DNA of 34,290 nucleotides from contig JAIYCD010000047.1 of NCBI GenBank assembly GCA_027488195.1, positions 1 through 34,290 on the forward strand. Reading direction: 5' to 3'. Shown piece after piece: positions 1-8,084 of this stretch. Each line of letters opens with the position of its first letter. Within the stretch, counting starts at the first letter, position 1. The stretch comes from Acetobacteraceae bacterium (GTDB lineage Bacteria > Pseudomonadota > Alphaproteobacteria > Acetobacterales > Acetobacteraceae). Position numbers and translations under genes: made by a program. The notes below the pieces were generated by a model. It made no database searches. It was not told where the DNA came from and saw only the letters and a program-made list of their open reading frames with translations.

Positions 1-677
1 GCCCACATGGCGTAGAGCTCCCACATGTGTCCGAGATACCCGGCATTCGCCAGGCGCAGCCGTGGGTCGCGCCAGGCGAGGAGCACGGCACGTGGATTGA
101 AGGGCGGGCGCCGGGCCGTGTTCGGCCCCTCGCGGAAGGGCAGGATCAGCGTGCCGCCAATCAGGGCCAGCACGCCCGCCGCCATGTAGATGTGCCGCCA
201 ATCCACCGAGCCCAGCAGCCCCGGCAACGCATGCGGCGCGGCCGAGCCGATGGTGAGCGCGCCGACCACGATGCCGATCAGCAGGCCCAAATCCCCGCGC
301 GCCCAGCCCGAGGCCAGCTTCATTCCCACGGGATAGACACCCGCCATCGCCGCCCCGGCCACGAAGCGCAGCGCATAGGCGCCGAAGCCCGCCGGCTCCA
401 GGAAGGCCTGCGCGACCGTCCCGAGCCCCGCAACCGTGGCCGAGGCGAAGAATAGCGCCCGCGCCGGCCAGCGATCCGCCAGCGACAGCACCGCCGAGAC
501 CAGCGTCCCCAGCACGAAACCGAGCTGCACCGCGGCCGTCAGCCAGCCCGCCTCGCCGCGCGTGATGACGCCATCGCGCAACAGCGCCGGCATCGCCGCC
601 GTCCCGGCAAACCAGATGGCGGGTGCGAGGATGATCGCCGCCGTCAGCAGCGCGAGGTTCGCCCCCTTGCCGCGCAT
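1..677 (-). CDS. MFS transporter, 3' part cut off by window edge
   Basis: The reverse strand from an ATG at 677 stays open to the window edge, giving about 225 residues. It is hydrophobic throughout, with some six membrane segments separated by short basic loops, such as the WLTAAVQLGFVLGTLVSAVL stretch, and a GHMWELYAMW motif at the edge, which I associate with a group of bacterial MFS permeases. This would be the N-terminal half of a roughly 400-residue inner-membrane carrier. Its ATG shares one base with the TGA of the amidohydrolase upstream (TGATG at 675-679), so the two are almost certainly co-translated, and the carrier may import the substrate of that enzyme or export its product. The substrate cannot be told. 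Open frames on the plus strand here are shadows. Confidence 0.8.
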   Translation of the reverse strand, partial: MRGKGANLALLTAAIILAPAIWFAGTAAMPALLRDGVITRGEAGWLTAAVQLGFVLGTLVSAVLSLADRWPARALFFASATVAGLGTVAQAFLEPAGFGAYALRFVAGAAMAGVYPVGMKLASGWARGDLGLLIGIVVGALTIGSAAPHALPGLLGSVDWRHIYMAAGVLALIGGTLILPFREGPNTARRPPFNPRAVLLAWRDPRLRLANAGYLGHMWELYAMW

Positions 678-2218
678 CAGCGCCGCGCGCTGGTCACGTA
701 GAAGGGCGCAGCCTGGGCCTTGGGCAGGTAATCCGCATAGAAGTCGCGCATGAAGGGCAGCACGCGGCGGGATATCAGGCGGCGCCGCTCTTCCTCCTCC
801 GTGCGGGGGCGCTTCAGCAGGTCGGCGAAAGCGGCCAGCGCCGCCTCCTTGTCAACGCGGGTGAACTTCCGGTCGCGGTAGATCACCTCGCCCGCCACCA
901 TCACGGTCTCCACGCCGCCCGTCTTGGCGCGCTGGACCACGGCCGAAAGCACATCCGTATCCTCGTCCAGGAAGGGGAAGGAAACCTGCCGCCAATCCAT
1001 CAGTACAATGTCGGCGGCGGCACCGGGCACGAGCCGGCCGATGCGCTCGCCGAAGCCCGTGGTGGCGGCGCCATGTTCGGTCGCCATGCGGAAGACCTGG
1101 GCCGGGGTGGGAACATCGGCCTCGCTCATGCCGGGGACCCGGTGCTGGCGCAGCACCATCCGCATCTCGACCAGCATGTCGCGGTCATCATTGAGCCCGG
1201 CCTCGTCGATGCCGATGGCCACCCGCACCCCGCGCTTCTCCCAATGATTGAGCGAGGCCACGCCACTGCGCAGCCGAAGGTTGGAGGAGCAGTTGTGGCA
1301 GATGCGCGTGCCGGTCTCGGCCACGCGCTCCACCTCGGCCTCGGTCAGCCAGACGCCGTGGCCGAGGGTGCAGTGCGGCCCGAGCAGCCCGGCGCGGTCG
1401 AGCTGCTCAAGGGCCCCGACACCTCCGCGCTTATGGGCATACTCCTTCTGGTACTGCGTCTCCAGCAGATGGATATGGTGCGGCACGCCGGTGCGCTCGC
1501 AAGCTTCGCGCACGCGTTCCAGCGCGGCATCGCTGCACCAATGCAGGTTGGCCGGCGCCAGCTGGATGGCGATGCGCGGGTCATCCGCGAAGCGCGCGCG
1601 CAACGCGTCAAACAGCGCGAAGTGATCATCGAGCGGCGCCAGTTGCCGCGCCAGCATGGGGGCCAGATCCCGCGCCAGATCCGGCGGCAGGCGTGCCAGG
1701 AACTGCTGATCCGCCTCATAGACGAGGAGGTTCTGGTCGCGAATGCCATGCGCATAGGAAACCCGCATGCCGAGGTCCTGATAGGCGCACAGCGTCTCGC
1801 TCGCACCCACGACCATGTTCGAGAGCGGCACCGGCAGGCGGCCTTGGAGGTGCTGCACGGTGGTGATGCCGCTCTCGACCATCTCGAAGGCGGAGTAGAG
1901 CGTGTCGAGCCGCAGATCCACGCTGCGGGCGGCCAGCCGCGTGCCGAACCACAGCTCGAGCGGCATGTCGGGCGAGCCGAGTTGCAGCGGCGTCAGCCCC
2001 ACATGATGATGCGCGTTCACGAAGCCCGGCAGGACCACGTGGTTCTCCGAGCCCAGCACCTCATCGAATTCGTGCCGGCGCGCGAGATCCTCGTAATCTC
2101 CGATTTCCAGGATGACGCCATCCTCCTGCAGCACGGCGCCGTTTTCGATGATCTCGGCGCGGTCGCGGTCAAGCGCGCGGCAGATGACATGGCGTCCGCG
2201 GATGAGGCTGCGGCTCAT
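677..2218 (-). CDS. Amidohydrolase of the cytosine/8-oxoguanine deaminase - chlorohydrolase type
   Basis: A 513-residue metal-dependent hydrolase with the full motif set of the subtype III amidohydrolases: HxH at 70-72 (NAHHHVG), HIHLLE at 248-253 supplying His and Glu, His287 (LGHG), and Asp338 in GIDEAGLNDD. The CHNCSSNLRLRSG stretch matches the CHNPxSNLxLxSG region of S-adenosylhomocysteine, guanine and 8-oxoguanine deaminases and of triazine hydrolases. It should deaminate or dechlorinate an aromatic N-heterocycle in the cytoplasm; the exact substrate is not readable. I chose the ATG at 2218 because the homologous region begins just after it and because a 12-codon leader frame with a good ribosome site ends in an ATGA overlap on it. 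A longer in-frame extension to 2308 is possible but lacks a ribosome site. An MFS gene follows in the same operon; a Bug binding protein gene diverges upstream. Confidence 0.88.
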   Translation of the reverse strand: MSRSLIRGRHVICRALDRDRAEIIENGAVLQEDGVILEIGDYEDLARRHEFDEVLGSENHVVLPGFVNAHHHVGLTPLQLGSPDMPLELWFGTRLAARSVDLRLDTLYSAFEMVESGITTVQHLQGRLPVPLSNMVVGASETLCAYQDLGMRVSYAHGIRDQNLLVYEADQQFLARLPPDLARDLAPMLARQLAPLDDHFALFDALRARFADDPRIAIQLAPANLHWCSDAALERVREACERTGVPHHIHLLETQYQKEYAHKRGGVGALEQLDRAGLLGPHCTLGHGVWLTEAEVERVAETGTRICHNCSSNLRLRSGVASLNHWEKRGVRVAIGIDEAGLNDDRDMLVEMRMVLRQHRVPGMSEADVPTPAQVFRMATEHGAATTGFGERIGRLVPGAAADIVLMDWRQVSFPFLDEDTDVLSAVVQRAKTGGVETVMVAGEVIYRDRKFTRVDKEAALAAFADLLKRPRTEEEERRRLISRRVLPFMRDFYADYLPKAQAAPFYVTSARR

Positions 2219-2253
2219 CGGGCGTGGTGCCGTGGCTGCACTTGCTGCGTCAT
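2215..2253 (-). CDS. Possible 12-codon leader peptide, coupled to the amidohydrolase
   Basis: An ATG at 2253 has an AGGAGGA ribosome site at 2267-2261, seven bases away. It opens a frame of 12 codons (MTQQVQPRHHAR) that stops with TGA at 2217-2215, overlapping the ATG of the amidohydrolase as ATGA. The amidohydrolase ATG has no ribosome site of its own, so ribosomes may reach it only through this frame. Alternatives: a one-base sequencing error splitting a slightly longer N-terminus, or initiation at an in-frame TTG at about 2258. Confidence 0.45.
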   Translation of the reverse strand: MTQQVQPRHHAR

Positions 2254-2392
2254 GCCTCAATCCTCCTGGCGGGGAACTCGCGCGCCCGAGGCTATCGCGC
2301 CGTCTCACGCGGCGTCAAAGCGCGACTCTGCTTGCGGCTTGAAAGCGGCGCGGCATTCATTCCACACTCCGCGCCATCGGCGCCGCCCTGGG

Positions 2393-2440
2393 TTCCGGCC
2401 TGGATTTCGGCCTGGATTTCGGCCTGGATTTCGGCCTGGG
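2393..2440 (+). repeat. Four tandem 12-bp repeats in the leader of the Bug gene
   Basis: Four consecutive copies of a 12-base unit, tttcggcctgga, at 2393-2404, 2405-2416, 2417-2428 and 2429-2440. The first and last copies differ by one base each and the middle two are identical. The array ends about 10 bases before the ribosome site of the binding protein gene, in the 246-base divergent region between it and the amidohydrolase. The rest of that region (2219-2392 and 2441-2464) holds no convincing sigma-70 promoter. Confidence 0.85.
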
Positions 2441-2464
2441 TTAATCAGCAAGAGGAATGCCTCA

Positions 2465-3454
2465 ATGACGTATGGGCTTCGCGGATTGATCCTGGCAACC
2501 GCCGCCTGGATCGCCACATCTGCGCCTCTGGGCGCGCAGGAATTTCCGCAGCCTGGGCGGCCGCTCATGCTCGTCACCGGCTTTCCCGCCGGCACCGCGC
2601 CCGATATCTACGGCCGCTTGATCCAACCGCGGTTACAGCAGGAATTGGGCGTGCCCGTCGTGCTCGACATCCGCGCCGGCGCCTCGGGCAATATCGGCAT
2701 GGAGTTCGCCGCACGCGCGGCACCCGATGGACATACGGTGCTGATCGCGACCTCGGCCATGCTCTCCATCAGCCCCTCGGTGTTTCCGCGCATGCCGGTC
2801 GACACGCAGGCCGATTTCATCCCGCTGCTGACCACCTTCGAGGCGCCGAACTTCCTCACCGTCAGCACTGAGAAGCGTCCGCAATTCACCGATTGCCAGG
2901 CGGTGATCAGTGCGGCGCGCGCCGCCCCGGGACGGCTGAACTACGCCAGCACCGGCATCGGCGCCTCGACACACTTGGCCGGCGCGCAATTCGCCGTGGC
3001 CTTCGGGCTGGACCTCGTGCATGTGCCCTATCGTGGCGGCCCCTTCGCGATGACCGCGCTCTACCAGGGCGATGTGGACCTCTTCTTCTACCAGACCGGC
3101 CCGGTGATCGAATTCTACCGGCAGGGCCGCGTGCGGCTGCTCGGCGTCACGTCGGCCACGCGCGTGCCCGCCGTGCCGGAAATCCCCACCATCGCCGAGG
3201 CCTGCAACCTGCCGGGCTTCGACAGCACCACCTGGTACGCCCTGCTGGTCCCCGCCCGCACACCAGCACCGATTGTCCGGCGCCTCACCGACGTCTTCAC
3301 GCGCGTCGCGCGCGAAAAGGACATCGAAGACCGCGTGATCGCCATGGGCTTCACCCCCGCCGTCGCGGATGGCGAGGCCACGCGCGCCAGGCTGGCGCGG
3401 GACCTCGTCACCTGGCGGGCCGTGGTGGAGCGCGTGGGCGCCCGCGTCGAGTAG
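2465..3454 (+). CDS. Bug-type tripartite tricarboxylate transporter substrate-binding protein (1)
   Basis: A 329-residue periplasmic binding protein of the Bug/TctC family. A Sec signal peptide (hydrophobic run LILATAAWIATSAPLGAQ) occupies about residues 1-25. Family marks follow: GFPAGTAPDIYGR in place of the usual GFPPGGxxDxxAR, retaining the ligand-binding Asp; ASGNIGMEFAARAAPDGHT; and VHVPYRGG near the middle. Members bind carboxylates or amides and deliver them to TctA/TctB permeases, or act as sensors. No TctA or TctB gene is in this window. The ATG at 2465 is set by AGAGGA at 2451-2456, eight bases upstream, and by the signal peptide; the much longer open frame upstream runs through the antisense of the amidohydrolase and is not real. 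The stop lies three bases from that of the convergent hydrolase. Confidence 0.92.
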   Translation: MTYGLRGLILATAAWIATSAPLGAQEFPQPGRPLMLVTGFPAGTAPDIYGRLIQPRLQQELGVPVVLDIRAGASGNIGMEFAARAAPDGHTVLIATSAMLSISPSVFPRMPVDTQADFIPLLTTFEAPNFLTVSTEKRPQFTDCQAVISAARAAPGRLNYASTGIGASTHLAGAQFAVAFGLDLVHVPYRGGPFAMTALYQGDVDLFFYQTGPVIEFYRQGRVRLLGVTSATRVPAVPEIPTIAEACNLPGFDSTTWYALLVPARTPAPIVRRLTDVFTRVAREKDIEDRVIAMGFTPAVADGEATRARLARDLVTWRAVVERVGARVE

Positions 3455-3457
3455 CCT

Positions 3458-4540
3458 TCAGCGATTCAGGAAGATGGAGATCTCCCGGTTGAGGAAATCC
3501 ACATCCGCCGGAAAGCCGCCACCGGCCGAGGCATGGCCGGTGATGGTGCCCGGGCTGATCCGCACCACGCGCACGTCGCGGATATAGCGCGAGGTCTCGA
3601 TCGGCTCATATTCCGGATTCAGCAGATCGCCCGTGCCATGCAGCACCAGGGTGCGGGCGCGGATCGCGCGCAGCGCCTTGATGAGATCACCATCCATGCC
3701 CGGCGTGGCGCCGATATCATGCCGCTCATAGGCCCATGTCTGGTAGAGCCAGTCATTGGCATCGAAGGCACGGATCAGCGCCGTCTCCTGCGCGCGCAGC
3801 CAGGGCAGCACATCCATCGGCGCCGTCGGGAACTGGTCCCGGTACATCTCGGGCGTGCGGGCCGAGAGGAAGCTCAAGATGTCGCGCCAAAGCCGAATGC
3901 CGGCCTCGGGGGGCGATGTGTAATTGCCCTGGTTCCAGGCGGGGTCGAGCATGATGGCCTGGCGGCTCGCATCCAGCACGGCCACGGTCCAGGCCGGCGT
4001 GCGCGCCAGCGGCACCATGGCAACCAGATTGTCCATGAAGGCCGGATGGCTGACACCCCATTGCAGCACCTGCATGCCGCCCATCGAGGGGCCGACCACG
4101 GCGACCACATGGTTGATTCCCAGATGCTCCGTCAGCAGGCGATGCTGGGAGGTGATCATGTCGCGGATCGAATAGCGCGGGAATTGCATCCTCGGCTGGG
4201 CGCGGCTGTTGCTGGGCGAGGTGGTGAGGCCGTTGCCGATCGCATCCGTCGCGATGATGAAATAGCGGTTGGTATCCAGCGCCTTCCCCGGCCCGATCAG
4301 GAAATCCAGCCGGTGGTGATTGCCGCTGATGGCCGTCACCATGAGGATGGCGTTGGATTTCTCGGCGTTCAGCGTGCCGTGCGTCACGTAGGATATGGCG
4401 AAGTCGCGGATCACCTCGCCGCTTTCCAGCCGCAGATCGCCCATGGCGAAGCTTTGATGCGGGGCCTGGTTCGGCCCATGCGCCTGGGCGGCCGCGGTGA
4501 TGAGCGCGAAGGCGGCCCAGAGGTATCGTCGGAACATCAT
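3458..4540 (-). CDS. Exported alpha/beta hydrolase, homoserine O-acetyltransferase-like
   Basis: 360 residues beginning MMFRRYLWAAFALITAAAQA, a short Sec signal peptide, so the mature enzyme is probably periplasmic. The alpha/beta hydrolase fold is shown by the nucleophile elbow GPSMGG (Ser152), the acid in HGTGDLLNPEYE (Asp305) and the base in ITGHASAGG (His336). Overall layout and the GMQVLQW stretch after the nucleophile resemble MetX-type acyltransferases, but those are cytoplasmic, so an exported esterase or acyl hydrolase is more likely than methionine synthesis. The start is set by GGAGGA at 4554-4549, eight bases before the first of two ATG codons. It follows the flavin monooxygenase gene by 76 bases on the same strand, presumably one operon. 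Confidence 0.87.
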   Translation of the reverse strand: MMFRRYLWAAFALITAAAQAHGPNQAPHQSFAMGDLRLESGEVIRDFAISYVTHGTLNAEKSNAILMVTAISGNHHRLDFLIGPGKALDTNRYFIIATDAIGNGLTTSPSNSRAQPRMQFPRYSIRDMITSQHRLLTEHLGINHVVAVVGPSMGGMQVLQWGVSHPAFMDNLVAMVPLARTPAWTVAVLDASRQAIMLDPAWNQGNYTSPPEAGIRLWRDILSFLSARTPEMYRDQFPTAPMDVLPWLRAQETALIRAFDANDWLYQTWAYERHDIGATPGMDGDLIKALRAIRARTLVLHGTGDLLNPEYEPIETSRYIRDVRVVRISPGTITGHASAGGGFPADVDFLNREISIFLNR

Positions 4541-4616
4541 CTTGCTTTCCTCCCTCCCGGCTCTTGGGCCGGGACGGGAAGTCAGCGCCTGGACGCGGTG
4601 TTTGTCGAGCGCTTCG

Positions 4617-5663
4617 TTACGAGGCCAGCGCCATCGGCTCGCCCCGGCGCAGAAAGGGCAGCACGTCGCGCCCCAGCCGCTCCAGCGCCGCGAGCACACT
4701 GCCCTGCGGGAGCCCGGAGAAGCCCATATAGAGGCTCATATGCGAGGGCCGCAGTAGGCGCATGTCATGCGCCAGGATGCGCGCCACTTTCTCCGCCGGG
4801 CCGATCGGCGCGCGCTCCAGCAGCCACTCCACGCTGGGTTCGCCCTCATAGGGGACGGAGCGCATCATCACGCCGTCGCGCGGAGGCAGGTCGTCGCGCA
4901 GCGAGAGGGTGGAGCGCGCCAGCTTCAAAAGCCCTTCCGCCGCGCGGCGCTGCTCCGCCACGTCCTCGGTCACGAAGACATAGCGCTGAATGCCGAGCGG
5001 GATGTCCCGCCCGGTGAAGCCACCGGCGCGATAGCCGGCCTCGGCGCGGGCCTTGAGGGGCAGCGCCGCCTCGGCCTCGCGCAGGCCCTGGCTGATCAGC
5101 GGTGTGGCGCCGCAGCGGGCGGCGCGGGCCAGAAGCTCGGGGCTGCCGCCCGCCAGATAGAGCGGCGGCATCTCGCCCGGGATGCAGATGGGCGTGGAGG
5201 GGATCTGATAATGCGCGCCCGCATGGTCCACCGTGCCGGCCCGCAGCCCTTGCTCCAGGATGTCCCAGCCCTCGCTCAGGATTTCCGTGCGCGCGGCGAG
5301 GTCTACGCCGAAGCTGCGGAATTCATGCGGCTGATGGCCAGTCCCGATGCCGAGGTTCAGCCGCCCGCCGGTCAGCAGGTTCAGCATCCCCACCTCTTGC
5401 ACCACGCGCAGCGGGTGGTGCAGGGGCAGCACCACCACGGCGGGGCCGAGCCGGATGCGTTTCGTCAGCGCCGCGCAATGCGCCACCATCATCAGCGGCG
5501 AAGCACAGACGGAGGCGCTGGTGAAATGGTGCTCGGCGAACCAGGTGGAGTCGAAGCCCAGCGCCTCGGCCTGCTGCACGGCGGTGGTCGTCAGCGCCAT
5601 GACCTGCCCGGGCGTCTCCTCCGCGTGGTTGAGGGACATCAGGTTGAACAGCGCGAAATCCAT
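4617..5663 (-). CDS. LLM-class (luciferase-like) flavin-dependent monooxygenase
   Basis: A 348-residue member of the bacterial luciferase-like superfamily, cytoplasmic and expected to use reduced FMN or F420 with oxygen. Marks seen: an N-terminal strand MDFALFNLMSLN, the ALGFDSTWFAEHHF segment (residues about 35-48) typical of the flavin-binding barrel, RIRLGPAVVVLPLHHPLRVVQE, LTGGRLNLGIGTGH, and PPLYLAGGSPE for the later barrel strands. The ATG at 5663 is chosen because the barrel begins at once; the open frame continues 14 codons upstream without family character. It heads a two-gene minus-strand unit with the exported alpha/beta hydrolase and diverges from the ABC operon across a 204-base control region. 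Substrates in this family range from alkanes to ketones and sulfonates and cannot be named here. Confidence 0.9.
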   Translation of the reverse strand: MDFALFNLMSLNHAEETPGQVMALTTTAVQQAEALGFDSTWFAEHHFTSASVCASPLMMVAHCAALTKRIRLGPAVVVLPLHHPLRVVQEVGMLNLLTGGRLNLGIGTGHQPHEFRSFGVDLAARTEILSEGWDILEQGLRAGTVDHAGAHYQIPSTPICIPGEMPPLYLAGGSPELLARAARCGATPLISQGLREAEAALPLKARAEAGYRAGGFTGRDIPLGIQRYVFVTEDVAEQRRAAEGLLKLARSTLSLRDDLPPRDGVMMRSVPYEGEPSVEWLLERAPIGPAEKVARILAHDMRLLRPSHMSLYMGFSGLPQGSVLAALERLGRDVLPFLRRGEPMALAS

Positions 5664-5742
5664 GCGAAGGCCTTTCCCGCCATGCGGACCACCGCGATTT
5701 AACAAGGCTTTCGCCGGGCTTGTCGACCGTACCGCGGCCGAA

Positions 5743-5772
5743 TTGACAGCACGGCGAACGCCCGCCTAGCGT
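5743..5772 (+). promoter_or_regulatory. Candidate sigma-70 promoter for the ABC operon
   Basis: TTGACA at 5743-5748 is a perfect -35 box. Eighteen bases on, TAGCGT at 5767-5772 is a poor but usable -10. It lies about 95 bases before the binding protein ATG in the region divergent from the flavin monooxygenase. The remainder of 5664-5867 shows no clear operator. Confidence 0.4.
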
Positions 5773-5867
5773 TTTGCCGTCCAAGGCATCAACCATCGCC
5801 CAAGGCGACGGCAAAAGACCAACGCGGCGCGCATGACGCGTCGTGAACAGAAGGGAAGAGACGAAGC

Positions 5868-7127
5868 ATGACCGACAGCAGCAAGCCGGGCTTCCGCCGG
5901 CGTGGCGTCCTGGGTGCGGCGGGTGCCGCCGCCATCACGGGCTTCCCGCGCCTTGGCTTCACGCAGTCGCGCCAGCCCATCAAGGTCGGCGTGCCGACCA
6001 TCCTCTCGGGCCGCGTGGCGCAGCTGGGCATCTCCTCGCGCAACGCGATGCAGTTGGAGGTGGATGCCTTCAACGCCGCCGGCGGCCTCGATGGCCGGCC
6101 GATCGAACTGATCGTCCGCGACAGCCGCGGCGTGCCTGCCGAGGCCGCGCGCATCGCGCGTGAGATGATCAGCAGCGACCAGGTGGATGTCCTGTTCGAC
6201 GCCGAGCCCTCCTCGGGCGGCTTCGCCATCCATGAGGTGGTGCGCGAGACGGGAACCCTCACCTTCCACATCAATTCCGAGACGTCGTCGCTGACGGCCG
6301 ATCCGCGCCAGCGCTTCTGGAACGCCTTCCGCGTGGCGCGGCAGGGCATCCATGATTCCATCGCGGGCGGCTACTACGCCGCCAATATCGCCCGAAGCCG
6401 CAATCTGCGGCGCTGGATGACCATCTCGCCCGACTATGCCTATGGCCGCGACACCACCGCCGAATTCGTGGAATTCGCGCGCAGCTTCAATGCCGACATC
6501 CAGATCACCGGTGACACCTGGCCGCGCCTCTTCCAGCCCGACTACACCGAGAACATCACCCGCCTGAGCCAGGGCCGCCCGCAGGCGATCTATTCCTGCC
6601 TTTGGGCCGGGGATCTGGTGACCTTCGTCGAGCAGGCCTCGATCTTCGGCCTCTTCGCGCAGGCGCAATTCTTCGCGGTCAACATGGCCGACTACACGAC
6701 GCTGCAGCAGGTGCGAAACCTGCCGCGCGGGGTGCATTCGGGCAATCGCTACCTCAGGAACTTCCCGCCCGTGCCGGAGAACCTGGCCTTCGCGACCGAG
6801 TATAACCGCCGCTTCAACACCTTCCCCACCAACTGGTCCTGGCAGTCGGCGACGGCCGTCCGGCTGCTGACGACGGCCCTGCGCCAGGTGGGCGGCACCA
6901 ACCCGCGCGAGCTGGCGGCCAAGCTGAAGGGCATGACCATCCCGAGCCCCTTCGCCGCCGATGGCACCGTGACCATGCGCGCCGAGGACCAGACGCTGAT
7001 CAACTACGCCATCGGCTGGGGCACCACGATCAGCGCCGATCCCTTCGTCGAGAACATGCAGAAGGCGGATTGGGCGACCATCCTGCGGCTGGAGGCCGAG
7101 TGGAAGCGCGCCAAGGGCTGGACCTGA
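5868..7127 (+). CDS. LIV-type ABC transporter substrate-binding protein, Tat-exported
   Basis: 419 residues, type I periplasmic binding protein fold (Peripla_BP_6 family) as in branched-chain amino acid, amide and urea importers. The N-terminus GFRRRGVLGAAGAAAITGF carries a twin arginine before a hydrophobic run, so Tat export of a folded protein is likely. The binding fold starts at PIKVGVPTILSG, then QLEVDAFNAAGGLDGRPIEL (the NAAGG(I/L)xGRxIEL family mark), later SPDYAYGRD at the lobe hinge. The length is normal. An AAGGGA/GAAG stretch precedes the ATG. It is followed after 57 bases by the permease gene, and the operon also carries a dehydrogenase, so the ligand is probably a compound catabolised by that enzyme, not necessarily an amino acid. 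Confidence 0.93.
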   Translation: MTDSSKPGFRRRGVLGAAGAAAITGFPRLGFTQSRQPIKVGVPTILSGRVAQLGISSRNAMQLEVDAFNAAGGLDGRPIELIVRDSRGVPAEAARIAREMISSDQVDVLFDAEPSSGGFAIHEVVRETGTLTFHINSETSSLTADPRQRFWNAFRVARQGIHDSIAGGYYAANIARSRNLRRWMTISPDYAYGRDTTAEFVEFARSFNADIQITGDTWPRLFQPDYTENITRLSQGRPQAIYSCLWAGDLVTFVEQASIFGLFAQAQFFAVNMADYTTLQQVRNLPRGVHSGNRYLRNFPPVPENLAFATEYNRRFNTFPTNWSWQSATAVRLLTTALRQVGGTNPRELAAKLKGMTIPSPFAADGTVTMRAEDQTLINYAIGWGTTISADPFVENMQKADWATILRLEAEWKRAKGWT

Positions 7128-7143
7128 CGCCAGCACTCATCCG

Positions 7144-7155
7144 GGGCGGCCGCCC
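7144..7155 (+). other. GC-only palindrome between binding protein and permease genes
   Basis: gggcggccgccc is a perfect 12-base palindrome followed by ttt, in the 57-base gap between the binding protein stop and the livH-type start. It can fold as a short stem that would protect the upstream message or reduce read-through, a common arrangement where the binding protein is needed in excess. It is too short to call a terminator. Confidence 0.3.
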
Positions 7156-7184
7156 TTTGATTCACTCCTGCGCGGAAGCCCCTG

Positions 7185-8084
7185 ATGGAACTCACTGAAC
7201 TCGCCGAATGCGTCACTTCCGTCTCCTGCATGGTCACGCAGCTGGCGGCGGGGATGACGATCGGCATGCTGTTGTTTCTCGTCGCCTCCGGGCTGACTCT
7301 GATCTTCGGCGTGCTCGGCATCACCAATTTCGCCCATGGCTCGCTCTACATGATGGGCGCCTATTTCGCGCTGGCCGCCTATGAACCCACGGGCAGCTTC
7401 GCGCTGGCGGTGGTGGCGGGCACGCTGGGTGCGGCGCTGCTCGGCCTGTTCTTCGAGCGCTTCCTGCTGAGCCGCATCTACGGGCAGGATGTGCTGATGC
7501 AGCTGCTGGTCTGCTATGCCATCATCCTGATCCTGGATGATGGGGTGAAGATCATCTGGGGCGCCGATTTCCGCAACATGGGCGTGCCGCCCACCTTCCT
7601 CCACCCGCCCTTCATCATCGGTGGCGGCATCGTGCCCTATTTCTACGCGATCCTCTTCGGCATCACGGCGTTGATCGCGGTGGCGCTGGCCTGGGGCATG
7701 GGGCGGACGCGCTTCGGCCGCATCGTGCGCGCGGCGGCTGTGAACCCCGGCATGGTGGGGGCGCTCGGTATCAACACCACCGTCATCTACGCGGCGGTGT
7801 TTGCGATCGGCGCGGGGCTGGCGGGTGCGGCCGGCGCTCTCTCCGCGCCGATCCGCTCCGTCGTGCCGGGGGCGGGCGTCTCCATCCTGATCGAGAGCTT
7901 CATCGTGACCGTCATTGGCGGCATGGGCTCGATTGGCGGCGCGCTTGCGGCCTCGCTGATCCTGGGACTCACGCGCTCTTTTGGCTCGATCGGCTTTCCG
8001 CTCTTCGTCGAGGGCGCGATGTTCGTCATCATGGCGCTGGTGCTGATCCTCAGGCCCAGCGGCCTGGGCGGGAGGCGCGGCTGA
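7185..8084 (+). CDS. livH: LIV-type ABC transporter permease, LivH family
   Basis: 299 residues, an inner-membrane permease of the LivH branch. Eight or so hydrophobic segments are visible, with the family stretch VASGLTLIFGVLGITNFAHGSLYMMGAY near the N-terminus (residues about 30-57) and FAIGAGLAGAAGAL plus VIGGMGSIGGALAASLILG near the C-terminus, which includes the EAA-like coupling region to the ATPase. It pairs with the LivM-type permease, whose ATG overlaps its TGA by one base (8082-8086). The start at 7185 has only a weak GGAAG ribosome site. The symbol reflects family, not proven branched-chain amino acid transport. Confidence 0.92.
   Translation: MELTELAECVTSVSCMVTQLAAGMTIGMLLFLVASGLTLIFGVLGITNFAHGSLYMMGAYFALAAYEPTGSFALAVVAGTLGAALLGLFFERFLLSRIYGQDVLMQLLVCYAIILILDDGVKIIWGADFRNMGVPPTFLHPPFIIGGGIVPYFYAILFGITALIAVALAWGMGRTRFGRIVRAAAVNPGMVGALGINTTVIYAAVFAIGAGLAGAAGALSAPIRSVVPGAGVSILIESFIVTVIGGMGSIGGALAASLILGLTRSFGSIGFPLFVEGAMFVIMALVLILRPSGLGGRRG

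Noticed and set aside
27-753. Two plus-strand open frames at the start of the window
   Set aside because: The reverse strand encodes a continuous MFS membrane protein; the plus-strand products are Arg- or Ser/Ala-rich shadows.
2393-2440. CRISPR-like or protein-repeat reading of the 12-bp array
   Set aside because: Units are contiguous without spacers, and the encoded repeats (such as PGRN) fall in frames with no other coding support.
1073-2464. 464-codon upstream extension of Bug gene 1
   Set aside because: It is antisense to the amidohydrolase, lacks family character, and the signal peptide and ribosome site place the start at 2465.
3458-4540. Methionine synthesis enzyme MetX
   Set aside because: The fold and triad resemble MetX, but the signal peptide and the location next to a monooxygenase argue against a cytoplasmic biosynthetic role.
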